From Megascapheus bottae (lineage: Eukaryota; Chordata; Mammalia; Rodentia; Geomyidae), in NCBI GenBank assembly GCA_024803745.1, contig JANJXV010000002.1, positions 37,283,001 to 37,347,000 on the forward strand: DNA of 64,000 nucleotides. Reading direction: 5' to 3'. A model generated the notes under the pieces. That model did not search any database. It saw only the letters and a program-made list of their open reading frames with translations, and had not been told where the DNA came from. A program made the translations under genes and the position numbers. Of this stretch, positions 36,490 through 47,514 are shown one piece after another. Every line of letters begins with the position of its first letter. Positions within the stretch are counted from its first letter, which is position 1.

Positions 36490-36727
36490 GGTGGCACCAG
36501 TGGCGCATGCCTGTAATCCTAGCTATTCAGGGGGCTGAGATCTGAGGATCGCAGTTCAAAGTCAGGCCAACCAGAAAAGTCTGTGAGACTTGTATCTCCA
36601 ATAAACTACACAGGAAAATTCTGGAAGTGGCTCTGAGGCTCAAGTGGTAGAGAGCTTAACCTTGATTGCAAAGAGGCTCAGGTACAGTGCCTAGGCCCTA
36701 CGATCAAGCCAAGGGACCTGAAAAAAC
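36490..36727 (+). mobile_element. B1-dID composite SINE
   Basis: Both modules: 'caccagtggcgcatgcctgtaatcctagctattcaggg…' and 'tctgaggctcaagtggtagagagcttaaccttgat…caggtacagtgcc'. Flanking duplication 'aaatgKtaagcata' (36476-36489 / 36728-36741, one mismatch). Confidence 0.9.
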
Positions 36728-36741
36728 AAATGTTAAGCATA

Positions 36742-37445
36742 TTCTCTCAGCAACCTATATAGCTCTTCTTTCTGCTATTAATAAAGAGAAGACACAAGCA
36801 AACAGTCTCAAATGGACTATTTCTCTTTTTTATTATAGATAATTCTCAATACCATGCTAATTCTAGTCGTAATATGAAAGCAGAAAATCCATAGATCAAA
36901 TCTATCCAACGCAAATTGATACCAGGCTCCCTAGTAAGCCATAGGGACATAAGGAGCTAAAATAAACCTTTATGCATAAAAATACAAAACACAGTATCAG
37001 ATGCCACCAGAAGGAGGAAACCATGTCCAGAAAGTGACAAATGAGAAGGTATTTCTTGTCAGGAAAACAGTAGGGTAAGCACTGGATACAGTGGTGAGTG
37101 GAAAGGTGGAGAGGAAGTGAATGTGTGTTCATGTGCGCATATATACCCAAGGAAGAACCCCCGCTAGGGTGAAAGGAAAACCAAAGATGCCACCTGGCCA
37201 TGATAAAATTCAGATAAATTGGTAGAGTTGTCATTGGGAATTGTTCGTGGAGTAAGGCACTCAGTGCGAAGCATAATGACAAAGGAAGATGAGGATATAC
37301 TAACACACAAAAAGGATTCTACCTCAAAGAGAAAGAGGAAGTGGCATTAAGGCAAGACAGATAGCTGGAAAGGCAAGGAAAGTTTATTATTTTAACAAAT
37401 ATTCAGAAAGTACAGCGAGGAAATACATTGAAGAAAGCAACTAAG
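36742..37445. other. No gene or recognised repeat
   Basis: Holds an antisense 134-codon frame (36902-37306) rich in hydrophobic residues, Cys and His. No domain or homologue recognised; probably chance. Confidence 0.45.
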
Positions 37446-37925
37446 TGGCTGGGGGCTTGAGTGACTCACAACCTGTAATCCTCACTACCCAGGAAGCTGA
37501 CATCTGAGGATCATGGTTCCAAGCCAGTCCAGACAAGTCCCCAGAAGACTCTTATCCCACTAGGCCTGGTAGCGTGTGCCTGTAATCCTAGCTACTTAGG
37601 CAGCTGAGATCTGAGGATCAAGGTTCAAAGCCAGCCCAGGCACAAAAGGACCTGAGATTCTTATATCCAATTAACCTCTAGAAAACAGGAAGTGGTTCTT
37701 GGCTTAAGGGTAGGGTGGTAGCCTTGAGCTAAATAGCTCAGGGTCGGCGCCCAGTCTGAGTTCAAGCCCCATGACCCACTAAAAAAAAGAAAAAAAAAAA
37801 CTCTTATCTCCAATAAACCACTCAAAACTCAGAAGTGAAACTGTGGCTCAAAATGACTCTAGCCTTCAGCAAAAGTTATTAGGGACAGTACTTAGACCTT
37901 CAGTTCAAGCCCCACAACTGACAAA
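37446..37925 (+). mobile_element. B1-dID composite SINE, interrupted by a second SINE
   Basis: Outer 7SL part 37446-37556 ends at 'gaagactcttatccc'. The element resumes at 37799 with 'actcttatctccaataaaccactc' and its dID half ('actgtggctcaaaatgactctagcc…agttcaagccccacaactgac'). Confidence 0.88.
37557..37798 (+). mobile_element. B1-dID composite SINE nested in an older SINE
   Basis: Complete inner copy ('ctaggcctggtagcgtgtgcctgtaatcctagctacttagg…' to 'gttcaagccccatgaccc' and A-tail) inserted at the 'actcttatc' site of the outer SINE, which is duplicated on both sides. Confidence 0.88.
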
Positions 37926-38008
37926 AATGAAATAAAAAATCAGTTATGCACCTTCCACCACCTCCTTTCAAATGTTGTTTCAAAAATAGGACACAGAAGA
38001 GGGCATCT

Positions 38009-38206
38009 ATGGGGCCGGGAGTTTGGCCTAGTGGTTAAAGTGCTTGCCTAGCATGCATGAAGACCCGGATTCGATTCCTCGGCACCACATACATAGAAAA
38101 AAGCCGGAAGTGGTGCTGAGGCTCAAGTGGTAGAGCTCTAGCCTTGAGAAAGTCCAAGGACAGTGCTCAGGCCCTGAGCTCAAGCCCAGGACTGGCAAAA
38201 AAAAAA
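38009..38206 (+). mobile_element. Dimeric ID-like SINE, well preserved
   Basis: Full-length ('ggggccgggagtttggcctagtgg…'), right module and A-tail. Exact 14-bp duplication 'agaagagggcatct' (37995-38008 / 38207-38220). Confidence 0.93.
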
Positions 38207-38220
38207 AGAAGAGGGCATCT

Positions 38221-40793
38221 GTACTTTTTTTCAATAAAGCTTCAGCCTGTGCAGGAATAGTAGAGACAGACAGGCATATGCCTCATGTCCACATGAGAAA
38301 TAGGAGTTAAAGACTCAAACTACCCATTTCTATCTATTCTTTTATACTTTCTAACTGAGAGAAAATACATGGTCAAGCCATCTAGCAACTTTTAATCTGT
38401 AAACAATAATCCTGAGTGTAAATTGGGTGAGGTCCAATCAACATACAGGGACAAGAGGTAACCTTCCAGACTCCCTTTGGCCAAATACATCTTTTCATTC
38501 TTTCTACTCCTTCAAAGAGTTTATAACCTCCACACATCTCAAAGGTGAAGGCAGAGGCAAATGGCCTTTCCATGTTTCCTCTGTGTCACTGAACATCTAA
38601 AAGTAGATATGGCAGAAGGGAGAGCTAGTTGCTGTAGCTTTTTAGTTTGTACTTCCTGATTCTAAGGTCTGAGTCTGGACCTTTGAATATTTATGAATTA
38701 CAATTTCCCTATCTCCTCGTTTGTCTATCCTATTTGAGTTATCAGGTTCTTCTTAAGGGAAGTGTGTCAGAGTTGGTAGTGGAGTGCTCATTGGTGTCCT
38801 GTAGTGTAGCCTGGGACACTCGGCTCAGATCTCTCTGCACAGGAACCTGATGGCTAGCTGACAGTTGCCAGCTGCTCATCTTAGCCAGCCACTGCTGCGC
38901 ACACATTCTTCCTGAGCTACTGGCAGCGAGGTGAGAAGAGCCTGGGGAGTATTCCCACACAGGCCTATTCCTGCCCAGAGCAGGATTTTGCCTCCCTGTT
39001 GGCCTAATCAAGGCTTTCTCCAGCTGCCCAATTGTCAGATATGTTCTCCCAACTCCTCCTTCCTTCCCAATCTCTCTTTACAGATGTCAAAGCAGCTTCT
39101 GGATTTGAGGATTTTGCTCACATCTTTTCTCTTTTACCTTCCATAGGCATTCAGTATACTAAATGTCTTATACTTCGAATTCTGTTTTGGCATCTGCTTC
39201 CAGAAGAGCATGAATTTAAGGAACATGGATTAGGGACAGGGTATAGAGAGGCTAGGGAGCTGGTGGTAAAGCATGGTGGGTTTATCAGAAACTTACAAAG
39301 TTTAAGGAGCTTCTTCGGGCTCTCATAGACATGTTATGATTCAGGGATGAACTGGCTTATCAGAAATCATGGATTTTCCACTAAACAAACCTTGCCTGTC
39401 ACTACCAGGGGAATGCAGGTGCTTTTCTATCCCTAGGAATAATATTATCTTCCTTCTATGCCAAATTAGAAATGCTACAGAATAAAAATTAAGACAGTCA
39501 GAAAATATCTTGAGGATTTATTTTATGTCAGACATTAGACTGGAGGTTTTCTTATTTATTCAGAACACTTTTACTGAGTAGCAAGGGCGATAGGACATCA
39601 TCTTGAGACAAAATCAGAGGCAACACTTATTTTAAAAATATAGATTAATTCCTGCCTTGCTTCTCACATGCAGCTCTGTGTCTATCTTAAAGTAAACATG
39701 TTCACAATCTGCCATCTAATAGAAATTCTCTTTGCTATCTTGCTGACTGGATTCTTCCTGCTTCTCTCAGCTGCATCTCAATTTTCCTCTTTGAATGAAG
39801 CTAACAAAGGGTCTCTTTCTTGCCATTGCATGTTGTGAATGTTTCAAAAATGACAACATACCTCCAGGAAACTGGAGCACTCGAAAAATTGGTACCTTCA
39901 TAAAAGGAGCTTCTTGTGATGTCCACTTCAGGGGTTCCTGCCTAACAGGTCTTTCTACTGCTTTCCCAGTAGACAGCCCAGCCTGAGTGAAGGCAAGTAA
40001 TGTTAGCCCCTACTCATGAGGAACAACACTAGGCTCCAGGTTCTTTTGAACTGTTGGATCCCTTATTTGACTTTTTTCTGCCCTTTTCAGACATGGTGGC
40101 TAGTTAACATCTCAGATCCCTCTACTCTTGTATTACTTTCCTTAGGGGAAAAAATCTTAAGACACAAAATGTGCCTCTGAATCATAGACATATAAGTTAA
40201 CAGAAGTGTCTGGACCCTGATAAATACTAAGCAAATGTATTAAACTCTGCAGTTTTGATGTTGATGGGGAAGAGAGACTGAAGCAGTGTCTCATAGTTGC
40301 AGAACCCAACAGGAAATTACTCTTTTCAAAACTAGTGACCAAACAAACAACAAGAGAAGGAAAGAAGAAGGCAGAAAGAGAAAAGACAGGTGATAGCCCT
40401 AGGTACATAAAATTCAAATAATTATAAGAGATTTATCTAATTTGAATAGTTCCATTTACTTAAAATTGAATTTGAAATCCACTCAATGCTTACTATTCTA
40501 GTCTTTCATGCTTATGCCTGTAATATTACTCAACAGTTTCATGAACTCACTGCTAAACACATGAAATTATCTACTATGGAGTCTATCTGTAGAATTATCA
40601 GTTACTATCAGCCTTTCAGGTAGATATGCCACTCCTAGAAATGGAACAAACACACACACACACAAATACACACAGAGTATGTTAATAAATTATTTATACT
40701 GTATAAGTTCAAATGATAGAATTTTCGACTAGTGGAAATTACTTAAAATTGTACAGTAAAAACACAAAAAAGTGAGGATTATTTGAATTTAGG

Positions 40794-40795
<2 letters not shown>
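38221..40795. other. No gene or recognised repeat except a short CA tract
   Basis: 2.5 kb mostly unique. 38800-39010 is GC-richer, with overlapping frames on both strands (38742-39011, 38931-39328) but no splice or domain support. (CA)n-like patch at 40649-40675. Confidence 0.45.

Positions 40796-40839
<44 letters not shown>
40796..40839. repeat. (TG)n microsatellite
   Basis: About 22 TG units directly abutting the tail of the antisense SINE that follows. Confidence 0.97.
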
Positions 40840-40841
<2 letters not shown>

Positions 40842-41056
40842 GTCCTATGCTTAAACTCAGGGCCTGGGCTTTTGTTCCTGGGCTTGTTCAAAGCTAGCAT
40901 TGTAACACTTCCATCACAACTTCATTTCCTATATTTTGGTAGTTAATTCAAGATAAAACTCATGGATTTTCTTGTTCCAACTGGCTTTGAACCACAGTTC
41001 TCAAATCTCAGCCTGTGAGTAGCTAGGCTTCTAGGTATGAGCCACTGGAACCAGCT
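40840..41056 (-). mobile_element. B1-dID composite SINE, antisense
   Basis: 'ggtcctatgcttaaactcagggcctggg…caaagctagcattgtaac' (dID), then 'caactggctttgaaccacagttctcaaatctcagcctgtgagtagctagg…tatgagccactgg' (7SL part). Confidence 0.85.
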
Positions 41057-41121
41057 TAGTAATGAAATTTTATATGTAATATTAAATGAATCTTTCTGTG
41101 TACTCAAGAATTGAGTAGATG

Positions 41122-41966
41122 CTAAATGGGCAAGGGAACTAAAGAGAGACTTATCAGAAGAAGAGATTAAAATGGCAGAAAAGCATATGAGAAAATGTTC
41201 ATCATCCATGGTCATAAAAGAAATGCAAATAAAAACAACCCTAAGATACCACCTTACCCCAACAAGAATGGTTAAGATTTTGAACTCAGACAATGACAGT
41301 TGCTGGCAGGGTTGTGGAGAAAAAGGAACCCTACTACACTGCTGGTGGGAATGTAAACTAGTTCAGCCACTCTGGAAAGCAGTGTGGAGGTTTCTTAAAG
41401 AACTGAAAATAGACTTTCCCTACAATCCCGCCATACCACTTCTGGGCATCTATCCTGAACATCATGACCCAAGATATTATAAGGACACCTGCTCAGCTAT
41501 GTTCATCTCTGCACTATTCACAATAGCCAGGCAATGGAAACAATCCAGATGCCCTACTGCAGATGAATGGATACAGAAAATGTGGTATATATACACAATG
41601 GAATTCTACATAGCCAACAGACAAGATAAAATAATGGCATTCGCAGGGAAGTGGATGAATCTAGAGCGAATCATGTTGAGTGAGACAAGTCAAGACCTAA
41701 GGAACAAAAGGCGTATAGTATCCTTAATATGTGGCTATTAAATCCAAAGACTACAAGAGCGAGGACTCAATAACTGCATACCCAATGCTATGGACATGGT
41801 AATGGAAATATAAACATAACTATATAGACATAAAAACCTATGACTCTATAGACATAATGTTTTATTTCATAAATTAATATGTTTCTATGACATACAAACC
41901 CTTAGCCTAATTTTGATTAAGTTCTAAATACTAAGTCCCAGTGATTGTAAATAGAGAAGAAGAAAA
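41122..41966 (+). mobile_element. L1 3' end of a second lineage, ORF2 C-terminus open
   Basis: 845-bp 5'-truncated insertion with exact 16-bp duplication 'aagaattgagtagatg' (41106-41121 / 41967-41982). The ORF2 frame is open from the insertion edge (41124, KWARELKRDLSEEE…) to the stop at 41739-41741, about 205 codons. It has 'WQGCGEKGTLLHCWWECKL', '[11 protein letters not shown]' and 'EWIQKMWYIYTMEFY', the cysteine-containing C-terminal region of ORF2p. Its 3'UTR (from 41742) differs completely from the other L1 copies here. Not autonomous. Confidence 0.93.
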
Positions 41967-41982
41967 AAGAATTGAGTAGATG

Positions 41983-42561
41983 GAAATAACACTAAAGAAA
42001 AACACCAGTTTTATCAATGCTGAGAATAACAAGACTACCCCAATGATGTATAGTCTTATCATCTCTATAACAGCTTGATAGAGAAAACTAGAAATTCCCC
42101 TAGGTGAGGAAGTTGATAAGAGCTCCCAGAGGAAGAAACCATGCTTTTTTTCCCTCATCTCTGGGGACTGAGAAGGATCAAAAAAATTCTATAAAATCTG
42201 GACATGTTTTTATGAGAAACATGGTCTAAAGGGGAAAAAAGAAACCTAGTAAAAATTTTTGACCCTAAATAAGAGGCAACAACTAGCAGGTAATTCTATC
42301 AACTTGTTGTCCCTAAGGAATGCCAACTGTGCTATCTTCAGGAATTTAAATTCACAAAAATGCACATAAAAGAACTCAAGAAGTAACTGTCAACATCTGA
42401 TTATAAAATAAGTAACATACCATATTATATGTTTCAATAATTGTCAAAAAGACATGTTTGTGAGCTATACTTGTCATGTTTTTGTAAGTTGACCCTCTTT
42501 TTTATGGGAGGGGACATTGATCAGAAGGCCTGTGACAAGAATCAAGCAAGAAGGTATAATT
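41983..42561. other. No gene or recognised repeat
   Basis: Unique-looking AT-rich DNA. Confidence 0.5.
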
Positions 42562-42578
42562 TTAAAATACCAAGAATA

Positions 42579-42699
42579 GAAATGGGGCTGTGGCTCAAGG
42601 GATAGTGGTAACATTGAGCTGAAGAGCACCGGGATAGAGCCCAGGCCCAAAGTTCAAGCCCCATGACCCACAAAAACAAAACAAAAGCAAAAAAACACC
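42579..42699 (+). mobile_element. Stand-alone dID-type SINE (121 bp)
   Basis: Only the ID-like right module ('ggggctgtggctcaagggatag…attgagctgaagagcaccggg…cccaggcccaaagttcaagccccatgaccc') and an A-rich tail. Exact 17-bp duplication 'ttaaaataccaagaata' (42562-42578 / 42700-42716) shows it inserted without a 7SL or left ID half. Confidence 0.92.
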
Positions 42700-42716
42700 T
42701 TAAAATACCAAGAATA

Positions 42717-44768
42717 TAAAATTCCAGAAAGCTGGTATGATATGCTGAGTGAGCTGTCATAAAATAGTGATTCCTAAAATGCACTGGTCCAAATGTCAGA
42801 AGAGGTTCCATTACCAACAAGTGTCCTATGAAACCATATGCTTAAGATATATTCATTTGTCATCTTCTCAGAGATTCAGAAATCCAGGTCTGAGTTTAAG
42901 AAACACTTCAATTTTTAAACATTGCCAGGGTTTTAGCTAGCACATTTGATGTGCTGCCTGATACCCAATCTAAGTGTCACAATCAGACTGAAGCCTCTGT
43001 GGAGTAAATCTTTGGTAGAAGGTCCTCATAAACTCTCCTGAGCACAGAGGGAAATAGGAACATTCCATTTTCTCATCCATCTCATTGTCTTCATCTTTCA
43101 GACAATGATCAAGCTCGTAGAAAATTGGAAAAGGAAGGAAAGACTCAAAACAAAAATCCTAGAACAGAAAATTCTATGAAAGAAAAAGTGGAGAGATATT
43201 GCAACGTAGCCAGAAGATGAATCAAGCTATTTCTTGAAGGCCAAGAGGTAATATGTAAGTGAAACTGTCAAATCAAATGAGATACCTCTGGCTCAGCCAA
43301 ACAACTCACACAGACACAAAAAAAGCTTTAGACTAAAAAGCCATGTGATTGTGACTGGAATGTTAAAACATCAAAGATGAGTAAAAGGCTAAGTTACACA
43401 CAAGACTTCAGACACAATAGAGACATTGCTTGGGTCTGGATGTTATAGTGGAGAAGAAAGAACTTTCTTAGAACTTTCCAGAAGAAAAAAGTTCTGAGGT
43501 TTGGCTCTGGGGAAGATAATCATTGGCCTTGGATATAGGTAGTATGTAAAGTAAGATTCTAAAATAGAACCAAGGAGGAAAACAGAAAATGCTCCTGGGT
43601 GGATTGAAAAACTGCCTTGCCAAGCTCCAGAGAGCATCAGTATATCAAGTGCACATTCAAGGTCCAGGTCTGTCAGTTCCACTCCCTTCTGCAGCAATGG
43701 GTTCTTTAAAATGCATCTGTGCTATATTAAAATGAGCAAAATATATCAGCCTCTCTTCAAAATTTACAGATAGGAAGCTGCTGAGAGGGTTTGGGGGCTT
43801 TATTTCAGTGAAAATGACAAATAGCAAACTTGGTCATGTGAGATAGTCCCTCACCTAAACTTGACTGAAATGAAAGTGATTTGCATCAATTAGTCCTGAG
43901 TTTTTCCCATGCGATATTGGCTTTTTTCTGAGTTTTCCCCATACTGGCTTGCAATACTATAAATGTGCCAAAAACACAGTAACCATAGTAAAGATCAGGA
44001 GGCCTTGTTCTAGTCACAGCCAGTAACCCTGCCAGATGTCTTCCATCCTGGAAAGATAAACCTTGGTAAATATTAAACTCCAGTGAGCCCCACCTTGAGC
44101 AGAGGCTGTCCTTAATCAAGTCCAAAGGAGGAAAACCCTTTCCCTAGTGACTCAGAAAGAAGCTTATGATTGATAGGTGAGAAGATTACACTTGTTCTTG
44201 ATTGATCTTGATAAAACAGAAAGTTGTGTTGTGATTGTGAACCCTCAACCACCATATTTGCATGCTGCACAAACTCTTCAAAAGCTATTACAACCAAACT
44301 GTCTAGCTCACTTTTCCAGACAGACATCGGATATATTCTCTTGTTTCCCCTTAGTGTTGCAATATTCATCTCTATGAAAGGCTTCTCTCTAGTAGCTTTT
44401 TCTTGTCTACTTGTGATCACTATCAAGGATAAAGAAGGCTAGAAACAAACACTGCAGAAGTAGAAGAAGTGGCAGCTGCATTATAAATGGAAAAATGGCT
44501 GAAGAGTTTCTGAGCGTAACCACAGACAGAACCACCAGGGAGCAGGATTGGTGGAAATAATGAAGAACTGCAGAAGTACAGACAAGGTGAGACATTGCAA
44601 GGACAGGCTGCTTGGAAGAGACTGAAAGAGCTGCCAAGCCCGAAAAGTAGAGGTTTGTTCCCCTGAGAACATCTGTCAGAGATTCATAAGAACATTCTTT
44701 GTCCCAGCTAGGTGAAGGATGGTGCCTCTAGCATTTGATCAGAGCAGACCAAGAATATTAGTAAACAT
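42717..44768. other. No gene; possible MER5-like relic 42765-42945
   Basis: 'gtgattcctaaaatgcactgg…' and 'ctcagagattcagaaatccaggtctgagtttaagaaacac' weakly resemble MER5A-type hAT elements. The remainder is unique-looking. Confidence 0.35.
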
Positions 44769-44779
44769 ACTCAGTGCAT

Positions 44780-45010
44780 AGCTGGGTATTAGTGACTCAG
44801 GCTTGTAACCCTAGCTACTCGGGAGGCTGAGATCTAAGGATAGCAGTTCAAAGCCAGTGTGGGCAGAAAAGTCCCCATGAGACTCATCTCTACTTAATCC
44901 CTCAAAAACTGGAAGTGGCACTCTGGCTCAAATGGTAGTGCACTAGCCTTGAGCCCAAAGAGGCTTAGAAACAGTTCCCAAACCCTGAGTTCAAGCCCCA
45001 CAAGTGACAA
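44780..45010 (+). mobile_element. B1-dID composite SINE
   Basis: 'agctgggtattagtgactcagg…ctactcgggaggctgagatctaagg…', then 'gcactctggctcaaatggtagtgcactagccttgagcccaaagaggc…gagttcaagccccac' and A-tail. Flanking duplication around 'ctcagtgcaYag'. Confidence 0.9.
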
Positions 45011-45154
45011 AAAAAAATGTGCTCAGTGCACAGGACAGCAACCCTCCCCATACACATACACATACCCGTTACCCAATGATAAGGTGGAACTATACTATAA
45101 CTTAGATAAACCCCTTTTATGTAAGCAAACACAGATCTAAAAAGTAAATTGTCA

Positions 45155-45290
45155 TAACTTAGAACTTGGATAAGTCCCATTATTTCTCTATGTCTCCATT
45201 GCAACATCTGTGAAATGGAATGATAAGCACTCATAAGGTCTATTAGGTTAATGCAGACATTGCAGTGTAAGCAGGCAGCACTCAGGAAGC
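45155..45290 (+). mobile_element. MIR SINE relic, sense
   Basis: 'acttggataagtcccattatttctctatgtctccattgcaacatctgtgaaatggaatgataa…' keeps the MIR core order. A flanking TSD is not expected at this age. Confidence 0.75.
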
Positions 45291-45451
45291 ATGCAGTCAG
45301 ACTCAAAGGGTGACCTGCACACTAGTGCCAAGTTCTAGCTCAGAATGTACATCTTTAAAGGACCTTGGAGAGCACCACCATGAAGACTTTCTGAGATGCC
45401 CATCCCTTCGCTATTCTAATTTTATTTTCCTCCACCCAGAAACAGAACAAA

Positions 45452-45575
45452 AACTAGGTGTGGCAATGCATACCTGTAACTCCAGAATTTAGGAGGAGGA
45501 GTAAAAGGAGGCAGGTGTAGGAGAATAGAAAGTTCAAGACCAGTCAGGGCTATTTCAGAAAGAGGAAAAGGAAAT
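45452..45575 (+). mobile_element. B1-like (7SL) SINE monomer
   Basis: 'aaaactaggtgtggcaatgcatacctgtaactccagaatttagg…aggcaggtgtaggagaatagaaagttcaagaccagtcagggctatttc': the B1 order without an ID module. Confidence 0.82.
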
Positions 45576-46800
45576 AGCACAACACACACCCAACCTGTTG
45601 AGATGAATGACAACCAAGCAACATAAGAGATCCAAGTAGAAAGCAAGAGAAATAGTGGGTTGGACATGTTATAAGACACATAGATAGAAAAATGAAGAAG
45701 GAGGAGCAATGATGTCCTTCTGTAGCTAGGGGGCAGTATAGAAAAAGCCTTCCAGGGAATCGAGGAATTTTCCCTCAGAGGAAGTCCTGATGGGCCCAGA
45801 ACACCAGGTGAGTTAGTATAGGGGCTGCGGGGTGGGGGTGGGGGGAATGGAGGGAGAGCTTCTCTTGGAGTTGACAGAGTCCTCACAGATTGGAAAGAGA
45901 TGTTGTGCAATTGCAGAGAATACTGGCAATACCCCAGAAATAGACTTACTGGGGGGATCAAAGTACCACTATTTAACCATCTTTGCTGGAGAGAAAAAAA
46001 GTCCCCAAGGCCCCCCTGGTGGGTATGCTAAGACAAATAAATACCTGAGCCAGGCACTATTCAAAAGAGGCTTGCTTTGATCACAGGATGAGGCTAGAAG
46101 CTGCATTTTCCTGATTACATGGCATCCCATCTTTTTGCTTATTGATGCCAAAGCACATCTCTTTCGATTAGAATAGAGGCCATTTTTTATTCTAAGAAAC
46201 TTTTATAAAAAGGTTTTTTAAATAAATATATATATTTTATTTCCTTTTTCCTCAGCACTGCTCAGTTTGAGTGGGAAGCTTTCTGAAATACATTCAGAAA
46301 GTAATGTCAGGTTTTCTGCAGCTACTAACCTTCTGCTTTTTCCCTGAAGCTATGCTGAGCACAGCAATATGACCTAAAAGAAAACTCTTTTTTCCGTAAT
46401 GGTAGGGTTGTGATATGTTATAGGAGGGACTTTATCTAGAAAACAAGAATAAAAATCCCTAAAACTGAACTTCTGAGGATAGCCAAGGTGGCAACATATA
46501 ATTCACTTTATTTTTGCATGGAAATGGCAGACACACAAGACAATGGAAGGGCCTTCCTCCCTTGGAGATTATCCAGCTGCTGGGAATTTTTCCATGCAAA
46601 AGGCAGCATTCCGTGGTACAGTGAAAAAGTGGGGACAGCTGATTCTTCAGAAGAAAGCCAAGCTGTAAGGCAACAGCACAATTCACCACCCCAATTCACT
46701 GTCCCTTCCTGAATAAGAAATGACCAAAGATTAGTAACTCCATCAAGACAGCATCCTGGAAACATGCCAACCACAGTGGTTGTTAAGGGTTGTTTTTCTA
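45576..46800. other. No gene or recognised repeat
   Basis: Includes the longest non-repeat frame of the window (45422-45961 antisense, 179 codons, Pro/Ser/Phe-rich because of purine-rich plus-strand DNA). It overlaps the B1 copy and has no recognisable domain. A G-rich patch is at 45826-45852. Confidence 0.45.
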
Positions 46801-46812
46801 AAAAGAAATTCA

Positions 46813-47035
46813 GGGGCTGGGAGTTTGGCCTAGTGGTAGAGTACTTGCCTAGCATGCACAAAGACCTGGGTTCAATTTATTGCTACCGCATACAGAGAAA
46901 AAAGGTGGAAGTGGTGCTGTAACTCAAGTGGTAGAGCTCTAGTTTTAAGAAAGACCAAGGACAGTGCTCAGGCCCTGAGTTCAGGCCCAGGACTGGCAAA
47001 TAAATAAGTATATGAATAAATAAAATTTTAAAAAA
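46813..47035 (+). mobile_element. Dimeric ID-like SINE
   Basis: 'ggggctgggagtttggcctagtggtagagtacttgcc…', linker, right module ('actcaagtggtagagctctagttttaag…') and a long A/T-rich tail of aata units. Confidence 0.9.
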
Positions 47036-47119
47036 TTCACAGATAGAGATGTGAATATAATGATTGAAGCAATAACTTTGTTTATAAGTATTATATGAAG
47101 TATCAGTCAACATTTATAC

Positions 47120-47240
47120 TACATTGACACTGGTCTGGACACTTGCTACAGCACTTTACATCTAGTATCATACTTAACCCTCACAATAGGTGAAGTGTTA
47201 TTGTTAGCCTTATTTGAAAGAACTGGAATCACACCTAAAA
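47120..47240 (-). mobile_element. MIR SINE relic, antisense (probable)
   Basis: 'ctacagcactttacatctagtatcatacttaaccctcacaataggtgaagtgttattgttagcc' fits the antisense MIR order ('…tttacatgtattaactcatttaatcctcacaac…'). Confidence 0.65.
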
Positions 47241-47259
47241 GATTAAGTTTGTATGTCTT

Positions 47260-47410
47260 GGGCTGTGCCTGCTACTTCCTCCTCCTTTGACGACTTTTCT
47301 ACCTCCTCCTCATTTTCCTTCTCCTCGTTTTCCTTTCCCTTCCCCTCCTCCTTCTCTGCTTCTTCCTCCTCTATTTCTTCATCCTTTTCTTCATCCTCTT
47401 CCTTCTTCTT
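47260..47410. repeat. Pyrimidine-rich (TCC/TTCC) low-complexity tract
   Basis: About 150 bp of C/T with irregular TCC and TTC units; produces a Ser/Phe-rich spurious frame. Adjoins the antisense B1 copy that follows. Confidence 0.9.
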
Positions 47411-47495
47411 GAGACAGCATTTTCACTATGTAACCCAAGTTGGCCTGGAGCTTGAAATCTTGCCTCAGCAACGGATGATCATAAATACTTCAGGT
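47411..47495 (-). mobile_element. B1-like (7SL) SINE, antisense, partial
   Basis: 'gagacagcattttcactatgtaacccaagttggcctggagcttgaaatcttgcctcag' is the antisense left end of B1; the pyrimidine tract occupies its tail side. Confidence 0.75.
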
Positions 47496-47514
47496 TTCCT
47501 CCAAGGCCCATAAT

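Noticed and set aside
36902..37306. 134-codon antisense frame with hydrophobic stretches
   Set aside because: No recognisable family, no conserved motif, typical chance frame length; hydrophobicity follows from the T-rich codons.
38742..39328. Exon cluster in a GC-richer segment with frames on both strands
   Set aside because: No consistent splice sites bounding a conserved frame, no recognisable protein; GC rise is modest.
39795..39986. 63-codon Cys-containing frame resembling a small secreted peptide
   Set aside because: The hydrophobic start (MKLTKGLFLAIACC) is suggestive, but there is no conserved cysteine pattern, promoter, poly(A) signal or homologue that I recognise.
41172..41741. 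189-codon frame as a host gene
   Set aside because: It is the C-terminus of L1 ORF2 in a TSD-bounded, 5'-truncated insertion.
45422..45961. 179-codon antisense frame, the longest outside L1
   Set aside because: Overlaps a B1 SINE, low-complexity Pro/Ser/Phe composition from purine-rich DNA, no domain or start context.
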